DNA of 64,000 nucleotides. Origin: Mariniflexile fucanivorans. Lineage in GTDB: Bacteria; Bacteroidota; Bacteroidia; Flavobacteriales; Flavobacteriaceae. Position 1 is the stretch's first letter, and each line of letters starts with the position of its first letter. Position numbers and translations under genes: made by a program. The DNA lies in assembly GCF_004341235.1 (NCBI RefSeq), contig NZ_SLUP01000001.1, forward strand, positions 248,001 to 312,000, written 5' to 3'. The notes under the pieces were generated by a model, which was not told where the DNA came from, did not search any database, and saw only the letters and a program-made list of their open reading frames with translations. Of this stretch, positions 33,322 to 42,253 are shown piece by piece.

Positions 33322-34626
33322 TTAAGTTATTGTGAATTTTACAAGCTTTATCCGTTTTTTGTCTAAAGCTTCAATTTTAAAAACGTAATTTTTAAAATTT
33401 ATTTTACTGTTTAGCTTTGGAAAGCTACCTGAAGTTTCCAAAACAAAACCAGCAATAGTTTCAGCTTCTCCTTTATTATCTTCAAAAACGGTTACATCTT
33501 CAACTTTAATAATTTTATAAAAGTCTTTTAAGGCTGTTTTGCCTTCAAAAACATAATTATTATCATCTAGTTTTGAATAGGTTAAATCGTCATCATCAAA
33601 CTCATCACTAATATCTCCAACAATTTCCTCTATAATATCTTCTAACGAAATAAGCCCCGATGTACCACCATATTCATCAACCACTACGGCTAAATGTACT
33701 TTCATCTCTTGAAATTCGGCCATTAAATCGTCCAACTTTTTATTTTCCGGAACAAAAAAAGGCTCCCGAATCAAGGTCGTCCAATCAAACTGTTTTCTAT
33801 CAATATAGGGTAATAAATCTTTCACATACAGAATCCCTTTTATGGTGTCTATATTATCTTTATACACAGGAATACGCGAATAACCATTTTTCACTATTTC
33901 TGGCATAATATCGACATATTTCTGCTCTATATTCAGTGCGAAAATGTCAATTCTGGGGCGCATTACTTGTTTGGTATCTGTATTACCAAAAGACACGATG
34001 CCTTGCAATATTTTATGTTCTTCCTTTGTCGTATCTTCTTCACTTGTTAGTTCTAAAGCTTGTGACAATTGGTCGATGCTTAAATTCGATTTCTGCTTTC
34101 CTAATTTATTATGAATACCAATAGTTACGCTACGCATGGGTAAACTTAATGGTGATAATAGCACGTCTAAAACTTTTAGTGGATATGCCATAAAGGTGGC
34201 GAACTTTAAATTATTACGGCTGGCATAAATTTTAGGAAGAATTTCACCAAACAACAAAATTAAGGAAGTAACAACAACAACTTCAATTACAAATTTTATT
34301 ACAGGAGATGAAATGCCTGAAAACAAATCGCTGGATAAATAAGCAAAGAGAATAACAATACCAATATTAATAAAGTTATTGGCTACTAATATGGTGGCTA
34401 ATAACTTTTTAGGGCGATCTAGTAAATTTGTTATTATTTGAATCCGTTTCGATTTTGCTTCCAATCCTTTTTCTATATCGGTTCTAGAAAGCGAAAAAAG
34501 AGCTACTTCGGCACCAGAAACAAGTGCAGAACAAAACAAAAGCAAAAACAATAATACAACGCCTAAAACAATTGAAAAATCAATTGCAATCATTAAACTT
34601 TTAAAACTCGTGGGGTCAGGGTCCAA
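33322..34626 (-). CDS. gldE: Gliding motility-associated protein GldE
   Basis: A 434-residue CNNM/HlyC-CorC type protein: a membrane domain (about 15-170, four helices), two CBS domains (about 205-325; PVYKDNIDTIKGILYVKDLL and VVVDEYGGTSGLISLEDIIEEIVGDI) and a C-terminal CorC/HlyC domain (about 340-425). The GldE subgroup partners GldD. It is in the ssb-gldE-gldD run and, with gldD, has a zero-base junction. A magnesium or other ion role is suggested by the family. Confidence 0.92.
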   Translation of the reverse strand: MDPDPTSFKSLMIAIDFSIVLGVVLLFLLLFCSALVSGAEVALFSLSRTDIEKGLEAKSKRIQIITNLLDRPKKLLATILVANNFINIGIVILFAYLSSDLFSGISSPVIKFVIEVVVVTSLILLFGEILPKIYASRNNLKFATFMAYPLKVLDVLLSPLSLPMRSVTIGIHNKLGKQKSNLSIDQLSQALELTSEEDTTKEEHKILQGIVSFGNTDTKQVMRPRIDIFALNIEQKYVDIMPEIVKNGYSRIPVYKDNIDTIKGILYVKDLLPYIDRKQFDWTTLIREPFFVPENKKLDDLMAEFQEMKVHLAVVVDEYGGTSGLISLEDIIEEIVGDISDEFDDDDLTYSKLDDNNYVFEGKTALKDFYKIIKVEDVTVFEDNKGEAETIAGFVLETSGSFPKLNSKINFKNYVFKIEALDKKRIKLVKFTIT

Positions 34627-34678
34627 GTAATATGGTTTTAGTTATACAAAATATCTCGTTACAGAGAGACATCTATTA

Positions 34679-35131
34679 TTAAAATGGTAAATCGTCTTCT
34701 TCTTCCTCAATAGGTTGTGGTGCTTGTGGTTGTTTAGCAACAGGTTTTTGAGCTGGTTTTGATGCGGCGCTTGATGCATTACTTTCACTTTCTTTTTTAG
34801 TAGATAAAAAGGTGAAATCTGTACATTGAATTTCTGTAGAATAACGTTCAGCACCACTTTCATCCTGCCATTTTCTGGTTTTCAATCTGCCTTCAACATA
34901 AACTTTATCACCTTTGCTTAAATACTTTTCGCAAATTTCGGCAGCTTTATTTCTAACCACAATGTTATGCCATTCGGTGTTGGTAACACGTTCGTTGGTT
35001 TGCTTACTAGTATAGGTTTCATTTGTTGCCAAAGGAAATCTACCAATACAGCCACCACCTTCAAAATAATGCATTTTTACTTCATCACCCAAATGCCCAA
35101 TTAGCATCACTTTATTTAACGTTCCAGACAT
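34679..35131 (-). CDS. ssb: Single-stranded DNA-binding protein
   Basis: A 150-residue protein. The OB-fold (about 1-108) starts MSGTLNKVMLIGHLGDEVKMHYFEGGG and includes WHNIVVRNKAAEICEKYLSKGDKVYVEGRLKTRKW. A Ser/Pro/Gln-rich linker (about 112-140) is followed by the acidic C-terminal tip EEEDDLPF that recruits repair and replication partners. It is upstream of gldE, downstream of mutY. Confidence 0.96.
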   Translation of the reverse strand: MSGTLNKVMLIGHLGDEVKMHYFEGGGCIGRFPLATNETYTSKQTNERVTNTEWHNIVVRNKAAEICEKYLSKGDKVYVEGRLKTRKWQDESGAERYSTEIQCTDFTFLSTKKESESNASSAASKPAQKPVAKQPQAPQPIEEEEDDLPF

Positions 35132-35237
35132 AATTATAATATTTACAGGACAGCAAAATTACTGAATTGCTTTGCATTTTAAATACTTGCTTTCCGTTTT
35201 TTTAAAATTAATAAAAAAATTGATTGCTATCATTAAA

Positions 35238-36281
35238 CTAAATAAAATTAAAACTTTCAATAAAATTACCAATTAATATAGGTACCGCATATGTATGAAT
35301 TTCTTCTTTAGGAATACTTTCAGGCAAGATAGCATTCACTTTCACAATCCAAAATTTAGTATATAAATGTTGATGCGATAATTTATGTACAATAGCATCT
35401 TCATTATAAAGCGACCATTCAAACGACGTTTCATGTAATAAAGGATGCTTTTTTACAATTGTTTCAAAATCATTAAACTCTAAATTTTTTGTTGTTTCAA
35501 TTAAAGGAAACTGATATAAATTCTGCCATATACCCTTACCTTCTCGTTTTTCAAGAATGGTGTTTTCTTCATTATCAATAAAAACTAAAAAATTAAAGTG
35601 CTTTTTTTTCGCTTTCGCGGATTTTATTTTAACAGGCAATTCGCCCATTCTGTTTTCACTAAAAGCAATACAACCACTATTAAATGGGCAGATAGAGCAA
35701 TTGGGGCTTTGCGGTTTGCATTGTGTAGCGCCAAACTCCATAATGGCTTGATTATAATCTGCTGGATTATTTTTATCAATCAATGTTTGGGCTAATTGTT
35801 TAAACTCCTTCATCCCTTTGGATGAGTTAATAGGAGTATCAATGCCAAAATAACGCGACAACACTCTGTACACATTTCCATCTACAACCGCTTCTACCCT
35901 ATTAAAACAAATGGAGGCGATGGCACTTGCGGTATAATCGCCAATACCTTTCAGTTTTAATAAGTCTTTATATGTGTTTGGGAAAACCCCATTTAATTCA
36001 TTGGCAATATATTTGGCGGTAGCGTGCAAATTTCTGGCTCTTGAATAATACCCCAACCCTTGCCATAATTTTAATACCTGGCTTTCTTCAGCGTTCGCTA
36101 AATGAAAAACTGACGGAAATTCATCTGTAAATTTGGTGTAATATGGCAAACCTTGAGCCACTTGTGTTTGCTGTAAAATAATTTCTGATAACCAAATGTA
36201 ATAAGGGTCTTTTGTTTGCCTCCACGGAAGCTCCCTTTTGTTATTTGAATACCAGTTATTTAGAGTTTTTGAGAATATCAT
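35238..36281 (-). CDS. mutY: A/G-specific adenine glycosylase MutY
   Basis: A 347-residue DNA glycosylase that removes A paired with 8-oxoG. The N-terminal glycosylase domain has WRQTKDPYYIWLSEIILQQTQV (about 20-41, catalytic Glu), a helix-hairpin-helix LKGIGDYTASAIA (about 108-120) with catalytic Asp, and a [4Fe-4S] site with spacing C-x6-C-x2-C-x5-C (CKPQSPNCSICPFNSGC, about 192-208). The C-terminal NUDIX-like domain (about 225-345) recognises 8-oxoG. It is first in the mutY-ssb-gldE-gldD run. Confidence 0.96.
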   Translation of the reverse strand: MIFSKTLNNWYSNNKRELPWRQTKDPYYIWLSEIILQQTQVAQGLPYYTKFTDEFPSVFHLANAEESQVLKLWQGLGYYSRARNLHATAKYIANELNGVFPNTYKDLLKLKGIGDYTASAIASICFNRVEAVVDGNVYRVLSRYFGIDTPINSSKGMKEFKQLAQTLIDKNNPADYNQAIMEFGATQCKPQSPNCSICPFNSGCIAFSENRMGELPVKIKSAKAKKKHFNFLVFIDNEENTILEKREGKGIWQNLYQFPLIETTKNLEFNDFETIVKKHPLLHETSFEWSLYNEDAIVHKLSHQHLYTKFWIVKVNAILPESIPKEEIHTYAVPILIGNFIESFNFI

Positions 36282-36343
36282 TAATTAAATAAATGCTGCG
36301 AACAAAAATAAACGTTTATAATCTTAAATTTTAATGAATTAGG

Positions 36344-36376
36344 TTTGAAATATTGAATTTTAAATTCCTATATTTG
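36344..36376 (+). promoter_or_regulatory. Promoter of the HU gene
   Basis: TTTG (36344-36347) and TATATTTG (36369-36376) with a 21-bp spacer, followed by a leader of about 40 nt. Upstream lies the divergent mutY gene. Confidence 0.55.
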
Positions 36377-36419
36377 CATCCCTTTTAAAATTTATAGTAA
36401 CTTAAAAAAATATATTAAA

Positions 36420-36710
36420 ATGACTAAGGCTGATATAGTAGCAAAAATTTCTGATAAATTAGGAATTGAAAAAGGAGATGTTCAAGCAACTGTTGAAACA
36501 TTTATGGAAGAAGTAAAATCTTCTTTAGAAAGTGGTGATAATGTTTACTTAAGAGGTTTTGGTAGCTTTATTATTAAAACAAGAGCTGAAAAAACTGGTA
36601 GAAACATTTCAAAAAACACTACCATTAAAATACCATCTCATAACATACCTGCATTTAAGCCAGCAAAAGTTTTTGTTGAAGGCGTTAAAACAAATGTAGA
36701 CGTTAAATAA
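36420..36710 (+). CDS. HU-family DNA-binding protein
   Basis: A 96-residue nucleoid protein: MTKADIVAKISDKLGIEKGDV, GFGSFIIKTRAEKTGRN (about 46-62) and the DNA-binding arm with TIKIPSHNIPAFKPAKVF (about 69-86). A standard HU/IHF architecture. It is followed on the same strand by a 30-codon basic ORF and rng. Confidence 0.96.
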   Translation: MTKADIVAKISDKLGIEKGDVQATVETFMEEVKSSLESGDNVYLRGFGSFIIKTRAEKTGRNISKNTTIKIPSHNIPAFKPAKVFVEGVKTNVDVK

Positions 36711-36776
36711 AAATGCATTGGCTGGAACAAGTTTTCAGTATTAAAATAAATTATTAATCAAAAAAACACACTATTT

Positions 36777-36869
36777 ATGCCAAGTGGTAAAAAACGTAAG
36801 AGACATAAGGTAGCAACGCACAAAAGAAAAAAACGTGCACGTGCTAACCGTCACAAAAAGAAAAAGTAA
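36777..36869 (+). CDS. 30-codon highly basic peptide (putative ribosome-associated)
   Basis: Start ATG at 36777, stop TAA at 36867-36869. It begins MPSGKKRKRHKVATHKRKK and ends RHKKKK: 20 of 30 residues are Lys or Arg, plus four His. A terminator follows within 6 bp of its stop. Clean ends, codon use and a position between HU and rng support a real gene. The charge points to RNA or DNA binding, with a ribosome component most likely, which is inference. It is below common ORF length cut-offs and would be missed. Confidence 0.8.
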   Translation: MPSGKKRKRHKVATHKRKKRARANRHKKKK

Positions 36870-36874
36870 GCCTT

Positions 36875-36902
36875 AAAAAGTAGTTATATAAACTACTTTT
36901 TT
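36875..36902 (+). terminator. Terminator after the basic peptide gene
   Basis: AAAAGTAGTT-ATAT-AACTACTTTT is a perfect 10-bp stem ending in a T-run (TTTTTT). Confidence 0.8.
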
Positions 36903-36908
36903 CGGTTA

Positions 36909-37230
36909 AAACCCTCTCAAACTCTGAAAGGGTCTTATTAAAACGTTCTTTGAAATGAGTTTATTAAATTTTTAGACGCTTTTTGCGTTTTATAAACTCC
37001 ACGGATATTAAAAAATCCTGTGAAAAATATTGTTTAATCCATCTGTACCGTTTGGTTTTTGGTTGATGGTTTTGGGTTAGTGGTTTTTGGTTGATGGTTT
37101 TGGGTTTTTGGTTGATGGTTTTTTAGTAAAAACCTAAAACCTTGAAACTTTGAAACCTTGAAACTTTAAAACCTTAAAACTTTGAAACTTTGAAACTTCA
37201 AACTAAAAAGTATGGATAAAAATTAACTTA
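36909..37230 (+). repeat. Leader region of rng with low-complexity tandem repeats
   Basis: ACCCTCTCA…TGAAAGGGT (36909-36931) is a small hairpin. From about 37050 to 37205, GGTTTTTGGTTGATGG-type units run for about 70 bp, then AAACCTTGAAACTTTG-type units for about 70 bp. These are short irregular tandem repeats of 15-20 bp; I see no gene here. Confidence 0.6.
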
Positions 37231-38778
37231 ATGGATAAAGAATTGATCATTCGATCTGGTTCCGAGCACGTTGATTTTGCCTTATTAAAAGATGGAAAAC
37301 TTATTGAATTACAGAAAGATGAAGATGGAAACAATTTTTCGGTTGGTGATGTGTTTATAGCCAAAATACGAAAAGCTGTTCCTGGACTAAATGCTGCATT
37401 TGTTAATGTAGGCTATGAGAAAGATGCATTTTTGCATTATCATGATTTAGGACCTAAACTACCTTCTCTTTTAAAATTCACAAAAAGTGTAAGCACAGGT
37501 AAACTAAAAGATTTTACTTTAAAAAATTTCCCATTTGAAAAAGATATTGATAAAGACGGCAAAGTTGCCGATGTCTTAAAATCAAATCAATCGCTATTGG
37601 TACAAATAGTAAAAGAACCCATATCAACCAAAGGCCCTAGAATAAGCTCCGAGCTTTCTATTGCTGGTAGATATATTGTTTTAGTACCTTTTTCTAACCG
37701 TATTTCTATTTCTCAAAAAATAGAAGACAAAGAAGAAAAAGACCGCTTAAAACGATTGGTAAAAAGCATAACGCCGCCTGGGTTTGGCATTATTGTACGC
37801 ACCGTAGCACAAGGCAAAAAAGTAGCCGAACTAGATAAAGATTTGCAAAATTTGTTAGGTCGTTGGACCGCAATGTGCAAAAAGCTACACAAAGCACATC
37901 ATCCAAGTAAAGTATTAGGAGAAATGAATAAAGCCTCGTCCATTTTACGAGATATATTCAATGATACCTTTACTGCTATTCACGTTGATGATGAAGCGCT
38001 TTACATTCAAATTAAAGATTATGTGCAAGAAATTGCACCAAACAAAGAATCAATAGTTAAATTGTATCAATCAAACGTCCCCATATTTGAAAAATTTGGG
38101 ATAGAAAGACAAATTAAAACCTCCTTTGGTAAAACCGTTTCTATGGCAAAAGGTGCGTATCTTATTATAGAACACACCGAAGCTTTGCACGTTATAGACG
38201 TGAACAGCGGTAACCGCTCCAACAAAGCAAACAACCAAGAGGACACAGCACTAGAAGTTAATTTAATAGCGGCTACCGAAATGGCTCGCCAATTGCGTTT
38301 ACGCGACATGGGAGGCATCATAGTAGTTGATTTTATTGACATGACGAGTGCCGAAAACAGGCAAAAACTCTTTAACCACCTTCGCGATGAAATGAAGGAC
38401 GACAGAGCAAAACACAAAATATTGCCTCCAAGTAAATTTGGTTTGATACAAATTACTAGACAACGCGTTCGCCCAGAAATGAATATTAAAACTAAGGAAG
38501 AAAATCCTGATGATATTAATAACGGCTCTGAGGTAGAAGCACCTATAGGTATTGTGTCTAAAATAACACACGACCTAGAACAACTATTAAAAAAAGACTA
38601 TAAAAAGCTGACCTTAAACACACATCCTTTTATAGCAGCCTTCTTAACAAAAGGTTTTCCATCAACACGTTCAAAATGGTTTTTTGAACACAAAAAATGG
38701 GTTAAAATTTTACCAAGAGATGCTTACACGTATTTAGAATATCATTTTTTCGATAAAGATGGTAATCAAATTAAATAA
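37231..38778 (+). CDS. rng: Ribonuclease E/G family endoribonuclease
   Basis: A 515-residue RNase G-type enzyme for rRNA maturation and mRNA decay. The N-terminal S1 domain (about 38-130) has VFIAKIRKAVPGLNAAFVNVG. The catalytic domain contains ALHVIDVNSGNRS (about 311-323) and GGIIVVDFIDM (about 357-367), with the metal-binding Asp residues in both, and TRQRVRP (about 410-416). No long C-terminal scaffold region, as expected for RNase G. Confidence 0.95.
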   Translation: MDKELIIRSGSEHVDFALLKDGKLIELQKDEDGNNFSVGDVFIAKIRKAVPGLNAAFVNVGYEKDAFLHYHDLGPKLPSLLKFTKSVSTGKLKDFTLKNFPFEKDIDKDGKVADVLKSNQSLLVQIVKEPISTKGPRISSELSIAGRYIVLVPFSNRISISQKIEDKEEKDRLKRLVKSITPPGFGIIVRTVAQGKKVAELDKDLQNLLGRWTAMCKKLHKAHHPSKVLGEMNKASSILRDIFNDTFTAIHVDDEALYIQIKDYVQEIAPNKESIVKLYQSNVPIFEKFGIERQIKTSFGKTVSMAKGAYLIIEHTEALHVIDVNSGNRSNKANNQEDTALEVNLIAATEMARQLRLRDMGGIIVVDFIDMTSAENRQKLFNHLRDEMKDDRAKHKILPPSKFGLIQITRQRVRPEMNIKTKEENPDDINNGSEVEAPIGIVSKITHDLEQLLKKDYKKLTLNTHPFIAAFLTKGFPSTRSKWFFEHKKWVKILPRDAYTYLEYHFFDKDGNQIK

Positions 38779-38782
38779 TTCT

Positions 38783-38820
38783 AAAAAGCCTTACTATTTG
38801 TTTAGTGAGGCTTTTTGTTT
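38783..38820 (+). terminator. rng terminator
   Basis: AAAAGCCTTACT and AGTGAGGCTTTT form an 11-bp stem with one mismatch, followed by a T-run. It starts about 5 bp after the rng stop. Confidence 0.8.
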
Positions 38821-38827
38821 TTAAAAT

Positions 38828-38990
38828 ATTTTTGGGCAATTGCTAAAGCACCGCGCTTTCCGCTATATCTTTTTAAAAACGTCATTGCGAGGAGGCACGA
38901 CGAAGCAATCTGCCAATTTCTATTTCAAAATTAAACTTCATGCATTTCATTTTTTAAAAAGGATGCCGCTGCAATCGCTATTGCGAGTGT
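38828..38990 (+). repeat. Composite interspersed repeat, copy 2
   Basis: Same order of arms as 26811-26990: GGGCAATTGCTAAAGC, CGCTTTCCGCTATATC, CGTCATTGCGAGGAGG, about 50 unrelated bp, and AAAAAGGATGCCGCTGCAATCGC. The first 65 bp match copy 1 with one or two differences. The rest of 38991-39128 has no gene that I can support. Confidence 0.7.
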
Positions 38991-39128
38991 AGCACTAGCC
39001 ACAAATTATAGAATTAAATTAACTTTTTCGACTTACTTTGTAAATCTAGCGATTAATATAAAATATGTGAACTTTTTTTAGAACGAGACAGCTATCGCCT
39101 TTAAAAAACATATTCTAGAGAGGGGTTA

Positions 39129-39512
39129 TTATCCTTTTGAAAAAACATAAAGTGATAACATAAATAAAATTGTAGAAAATACATCATATAAATCATATAG
39201 AATAATTTTATATTTTGGCTCTTTGTTAAGTATAGCTTTCCTCTGTTTTTTATTTAATTTATGATAGAAATAATAAAAATTAATTAGACACAATAAAACT
39301 ATGGGTAAAAATAGAATTATAAAATTAAGTTTTATTGAAGTAAATAGATGTAAAACAATTACAATTACTGTGTTAAAATTAACTGCTTGGGTAAATGATA
39401 AATGCAATACAATACTTATTGGCGTTTCATATGCAGCATTTTTTTTAAGCCTTTTATAATAGGCTGCAAAAAAATCTAACCAAAAATCCTTGAAAAATTC
39501 TATAATTTTCAT
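39129..39512 (-). CDS. Hypothetical membrane protein
   Basis: A 127-residue protein with hydrophobic segments at about 33-55, 62-82 and 108-124, and a basic cytosolic loop (KLNKKQRKAILNKEPKYK). The start is MKIIEFFKDFWLDFFAAYYKR. No family recognised. Downstream of the DUF2254 block on the same strand. Confidence 0.5.
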   Translation of the reverse strand: MKIIEFFKDFWLDFFAAYYKRLKKNAAYETPISIVLHLSFTQAVNFNTVIVIVLHLFTSIKLNFIILFLPIVLLCLINFYYFYHKLNKKQRKAILNKEPKYKIILYDLYDVFSTILFMLSLYVFSKG

Positions 39513-39585
39513 TTCAATATTTTGAATGATTTATTTTTTATTATTCAATAAATCTTGTTTTATCTCATACCGCCACTAAGCAGAG

Positions 39586-39675
39586 CTTAGCGGTAGTGCA
39601 TGACAAAACAGATTAAATCTAAATGTTTTAGGAATTAACAACTATAATGAAGTAGCACTAAAAGTATCACATGCG
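39586..39675 (-). pseudogene. Second copy of the YpfJ-like gene 3' end and downstream flank
   Basis: About 90 bp align with 41101-41191 at roughly three-quarters identity. In the minus-strand frame this remnant encodes DTFSATSL-stop, the same C-terminal residues as the intact metallopeptidase gene, although here they are preceded by unrelated sequence. It lies directly downstream of the DUF2254 gene. A short stem ACCGCCACTAAGC/GCTTAGCGGT (39570-39595) adjoins it. Confidence 0.65.
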
Positions 39676-39697
39676 TTGTATTAATGCTAGTTTCAAT

Positions 39698-40969
39698 TTA
39701 AGCAATAGACTTAATATAGCTTAAATCGCGTTCGTTAGTAATAACATCTTCGGCGTCCAAAATTAAATTAGCTATTTCTTCATCTATAATATTTCGATAG
39801 TTTACATTTTCCTTACCCACAATCTTTTTTAAATGAAAAAGCATTATTAGCAGTTTTTCTACAATTACAACATCGTGTTTACAGTAAGTTCTCAATTCTG
39901 CCATTACCTGAAAAATCAATGTTTTAAAATTAACAGTCGCCATACTCACATAGGCAACATCATCAATATATATAAAACTTTTATCCTTTTTTTGAATACG
40001 TATAGCAAACAATTGAGATAAATAATCTATGGCATTTAAAGCGGTTCCGGGATCGTTAATACCTGGTGACATGGCTTTAACGGCCACTTCTGTAATTTGT
40101 TTAAAAGCAAGCACATAATTATCATCAACAAATTCACTTTTAGAAAAATCAAAATGCTCGGTAATACTATCAATTACTTCGTCTTCCAATTCTTTTTCAC
40201 TTTTAAAAAGGGTATTTTTTTCAGAAATAAACAAACCTTTTACAACAGCCACATCAATTTTCACCTTATTGTCTTTGGCTATATTTGCAATGTTTTTTAC
40301 TGAAACATTCTGCAAATATCCCGACTGTTTCGATTCATATTCATCCCAATTGCTGGAGTTGGGAAAATCACCTTCATTGTACTTTTCGTTCTCAATTAAA
40401 TACAACATTCTCTGCTTCGAAATATTAAAAATCTTATCCATTATGTTATTAATTTGAATTCCCTGAGAAATGGAATGAATAAAATAAATGAAAGCTCCAA
40501 GACAAACAACCATGAATATAATAGCAAACAGCACTGCGAAACCGGGTAATTGATATTTGTCTCCATTAGGTTCTATGTAAACCAAAATGAACGTACAATA
40601 AAGTATGGAAGCAATGTATAGTCCCAAAATTATTTGATGCCTTCTATTGCTAATTAAACCGGGCAACAATCGGGGCGAAAAATTACTAGAGGCTTGATTG
40701 AGCAATATCATTACCATTGAAAAGCTGAAAACCATAATAGAAATAAGTCCGCCAACAAAAGTTGTAAGAAGGCTTCTAGCGGTTTCAGTATTGTTTATTA
40801 CTAATGAGGGAAATGTATCAAGAAGATATTTGGAAATTCCGTTTTCTTCCAGATAAATTAACACATAAGTAAAAACTAAACCTAAAACAGCTAAGAGCGT
40901 AGGATAAAAAGCAATTTTATCTGTTAGGCGATAAATTTTTCTTAAAAAGAAAAGCAGTTTGTCTTTCAT
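39698..40969 (-). CDS. DUF2254 membrane protein
   Basis: A 423-residue protein with four membrane segments (about 18-37, 62-89, 108-128 and 143-167) followed by a cytosolic domain (about 180-423). The segment ITEVAVKAMSPGINDPGTALNAIDYL (about 287-312) is the DUF2254 signature. Function unknown; a channel or transporter-like membrane protein is possible. It lies between the intact YpfJ-like gene and a duplicate of that gene's 3' end. Confidence 0.88.
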   Translation of the reverse strand: MKDKLLFFLRKIYRLTDKIAFYPTLLAVLGLVFTYVLIYLEENGISKYLLDTFPSLVINNTETARSLLTTFVGGLISIMVFSFSMVMILLNQASSNFSPRLLPGLISNRRHQIILGLYIASILYCTFILVYIEPNGDKYQLPGFAVLFAIIFMVVCLGAFIYFIHSISQGIQINNIMDKIFNISKQRMLYLIENEKYNEGDFPNSSNWDEYESKQSGYLQNVSVKNIANIAKDNKVKIDVAVVKGLFISEKNTLFKSEKELEDEVIDSITEHFDFSKSEFVDDNYVLAFKQITEVAVKAMSPGINDPGTALNAIDYLSQLFAIRIQKKDKSFIYIDDVAYVSMATVNFKTLIFQVMAELRTYCKHDVVIVEKLLIMLFHLKKIVGKENVNYRNIIDEEIANLILDAEDVITNERDLSYIKSIA

Positions 40970-41157
40970 ATCATTGATTTTTATAGACTAAAGATAAGAT
41001 AGTTTGATTATCAATCTGTATGAAAAAACTATTTTGTTTGATATTTAACTACACAACAACACATTAAATTTAATGAAACTTAATAGCTCTGCAAATTCAA
41101 CTTAGCGGTAGCGGATTACAAAACAGAAAAAAACATAAATATTTCAAAAAACAATTG

Positions 41158-42060
41158 CTACAACGAAGTAGCACTAAACGTATCGCCTTGCGATAGATCG
41201 CCCGTATCAAATCCCTTTTTAAACCATCGCATACGCTGTGCAGATGTGCCATGTGTAAACGAATCTGGAACGACCCTGCCACTCGATTGTTTTTGCAACC
41301 TGTCATCGCCAATGGCGTTGGCGGCATTCATAGCTTCTTCTAAGTCGCCGGTTTCCATCATCTGCGTCATTTCTTGCGAATGATGTGCCCAAACACCTGC
41401 TAAAAAATCGGCTTGAAGCTCTACTCTTACGGAGTATTTGTTGTATTCCGTTTCACTAAGTTGCCCTCTTAATCGGTTCATTTTATCTGAAATTCCGGTA
41501 ATTTTCTGGATATGATGCCCTACTTCATGGGCTATAACATATGCTTGAGCAAAATCTCCAGGCGCATTTAACCTACGCTCCATTTCGTCAAAAAAGCTTA
41601 AATCTATATATAATTTCTCATCACCAGGACAATAAAACGGCCCTGTAGCACTAGAAGCAGATCCACATGCAGATGATACGGAGCCTGTAAAAAGCACCAA
41701 CTCTGGTTCTCGATAATTTGGTAATAACTTGTTCCAAACATCTTCAGTATTTGCTAATATAGTAGCACTAAATTCGGCCAATTCTTGATCTTTAGCAGTC
41801 GCTTGGTAAGGTGTAGATGATTCTGTTTGCGTTGCTCCGCCACTTAAAAGTTGTGTAATTAAGGATAGAGGATTTTTACCCATTACCAAAGATACCACTA
41901 TGAAACCTCCCACTATTAATAAGCCTACTTTAGAAAAAAGGAGTTTTACCAATGGCGCTAATAATGTAGGATTATTAAATCCGCCTATGCCTTGTCCTGT
42001 CCCACTTTTACCTCTACGATCATCAACATTATCACTTTGTCTTCTACCTTTCCATTTCAT
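41158..42060 (-). CDS. YpfJ-like neutral zinc metallopeptidase
   Basis: A 300-residue metallopeptidase of the KPN_02809/YpfJ family. One membrane helix (about 43-60) is followed by a domain with FDEMERRLNAPGDFAQAYVIAHEVGHHIQ, holding the HEVGH zinc-binding motif (about 176-180), and later ELQADFLAGVWAH (about 212-224) giving a further ligand. The N-terminus MKWKGRRQSDNVDDRRG is typical. Ends DTFSATSL. Confidence 0.92.
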   Translation of the reverse strand: MKWKGRRQSDNVDDRRGKSGTGQGIGGFNNPTLLAPLVKLLFSKVGLLIVGGFIVVSLVMGKNPLSLITQLLSGGATQTESSTPYQATAKDQELAEFSATILANTEDVWNKLLPNYREPELVLFTGSVSSACGSASSATGPFYCPGDEKLYIDLSFFDEMERRLNAPGDFAQAYVIAHEVGHHIQKITGISDKMNRLRGQLSETEYNKYSVRVELQADFLAGVWAHHSQEMTQMMETGDLEEAMNAANAIGDDRLQKQSSGRVVPDSFTHGTSAQRMRWFKKGFDTGDLSQGDTFSATSL

Positions 42061-42253
42061 ATTTAAAACTATTTTTTAAATTTTATTGGATCAATTTACA
42101 TATAATTTTAATGTTACAAATGAAATAAATTAAAGTTGTTATAAATTTCATAAAAAAACGTATTTGAAGCACCTCTTTTTAAACAAAAAAGGGAATCAAA
42201 TTACAGATGATTTTAAATTAAGTATATGATTTCTTAGCTTTGCCGCAAAAAAA

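Noticed and set aside
36909-37230. CRISPR array upstream of rng
   Set aside because: Units are 15-20 bp, irregular and without unique spacers; no cas genes.
39570-39595. tRNA-like stem near 39570-39600
   Set aside because: Only one stem (ACCGCCACTAAGC/GCTTAGCGGT); no cloverleaf, no TTC loop.
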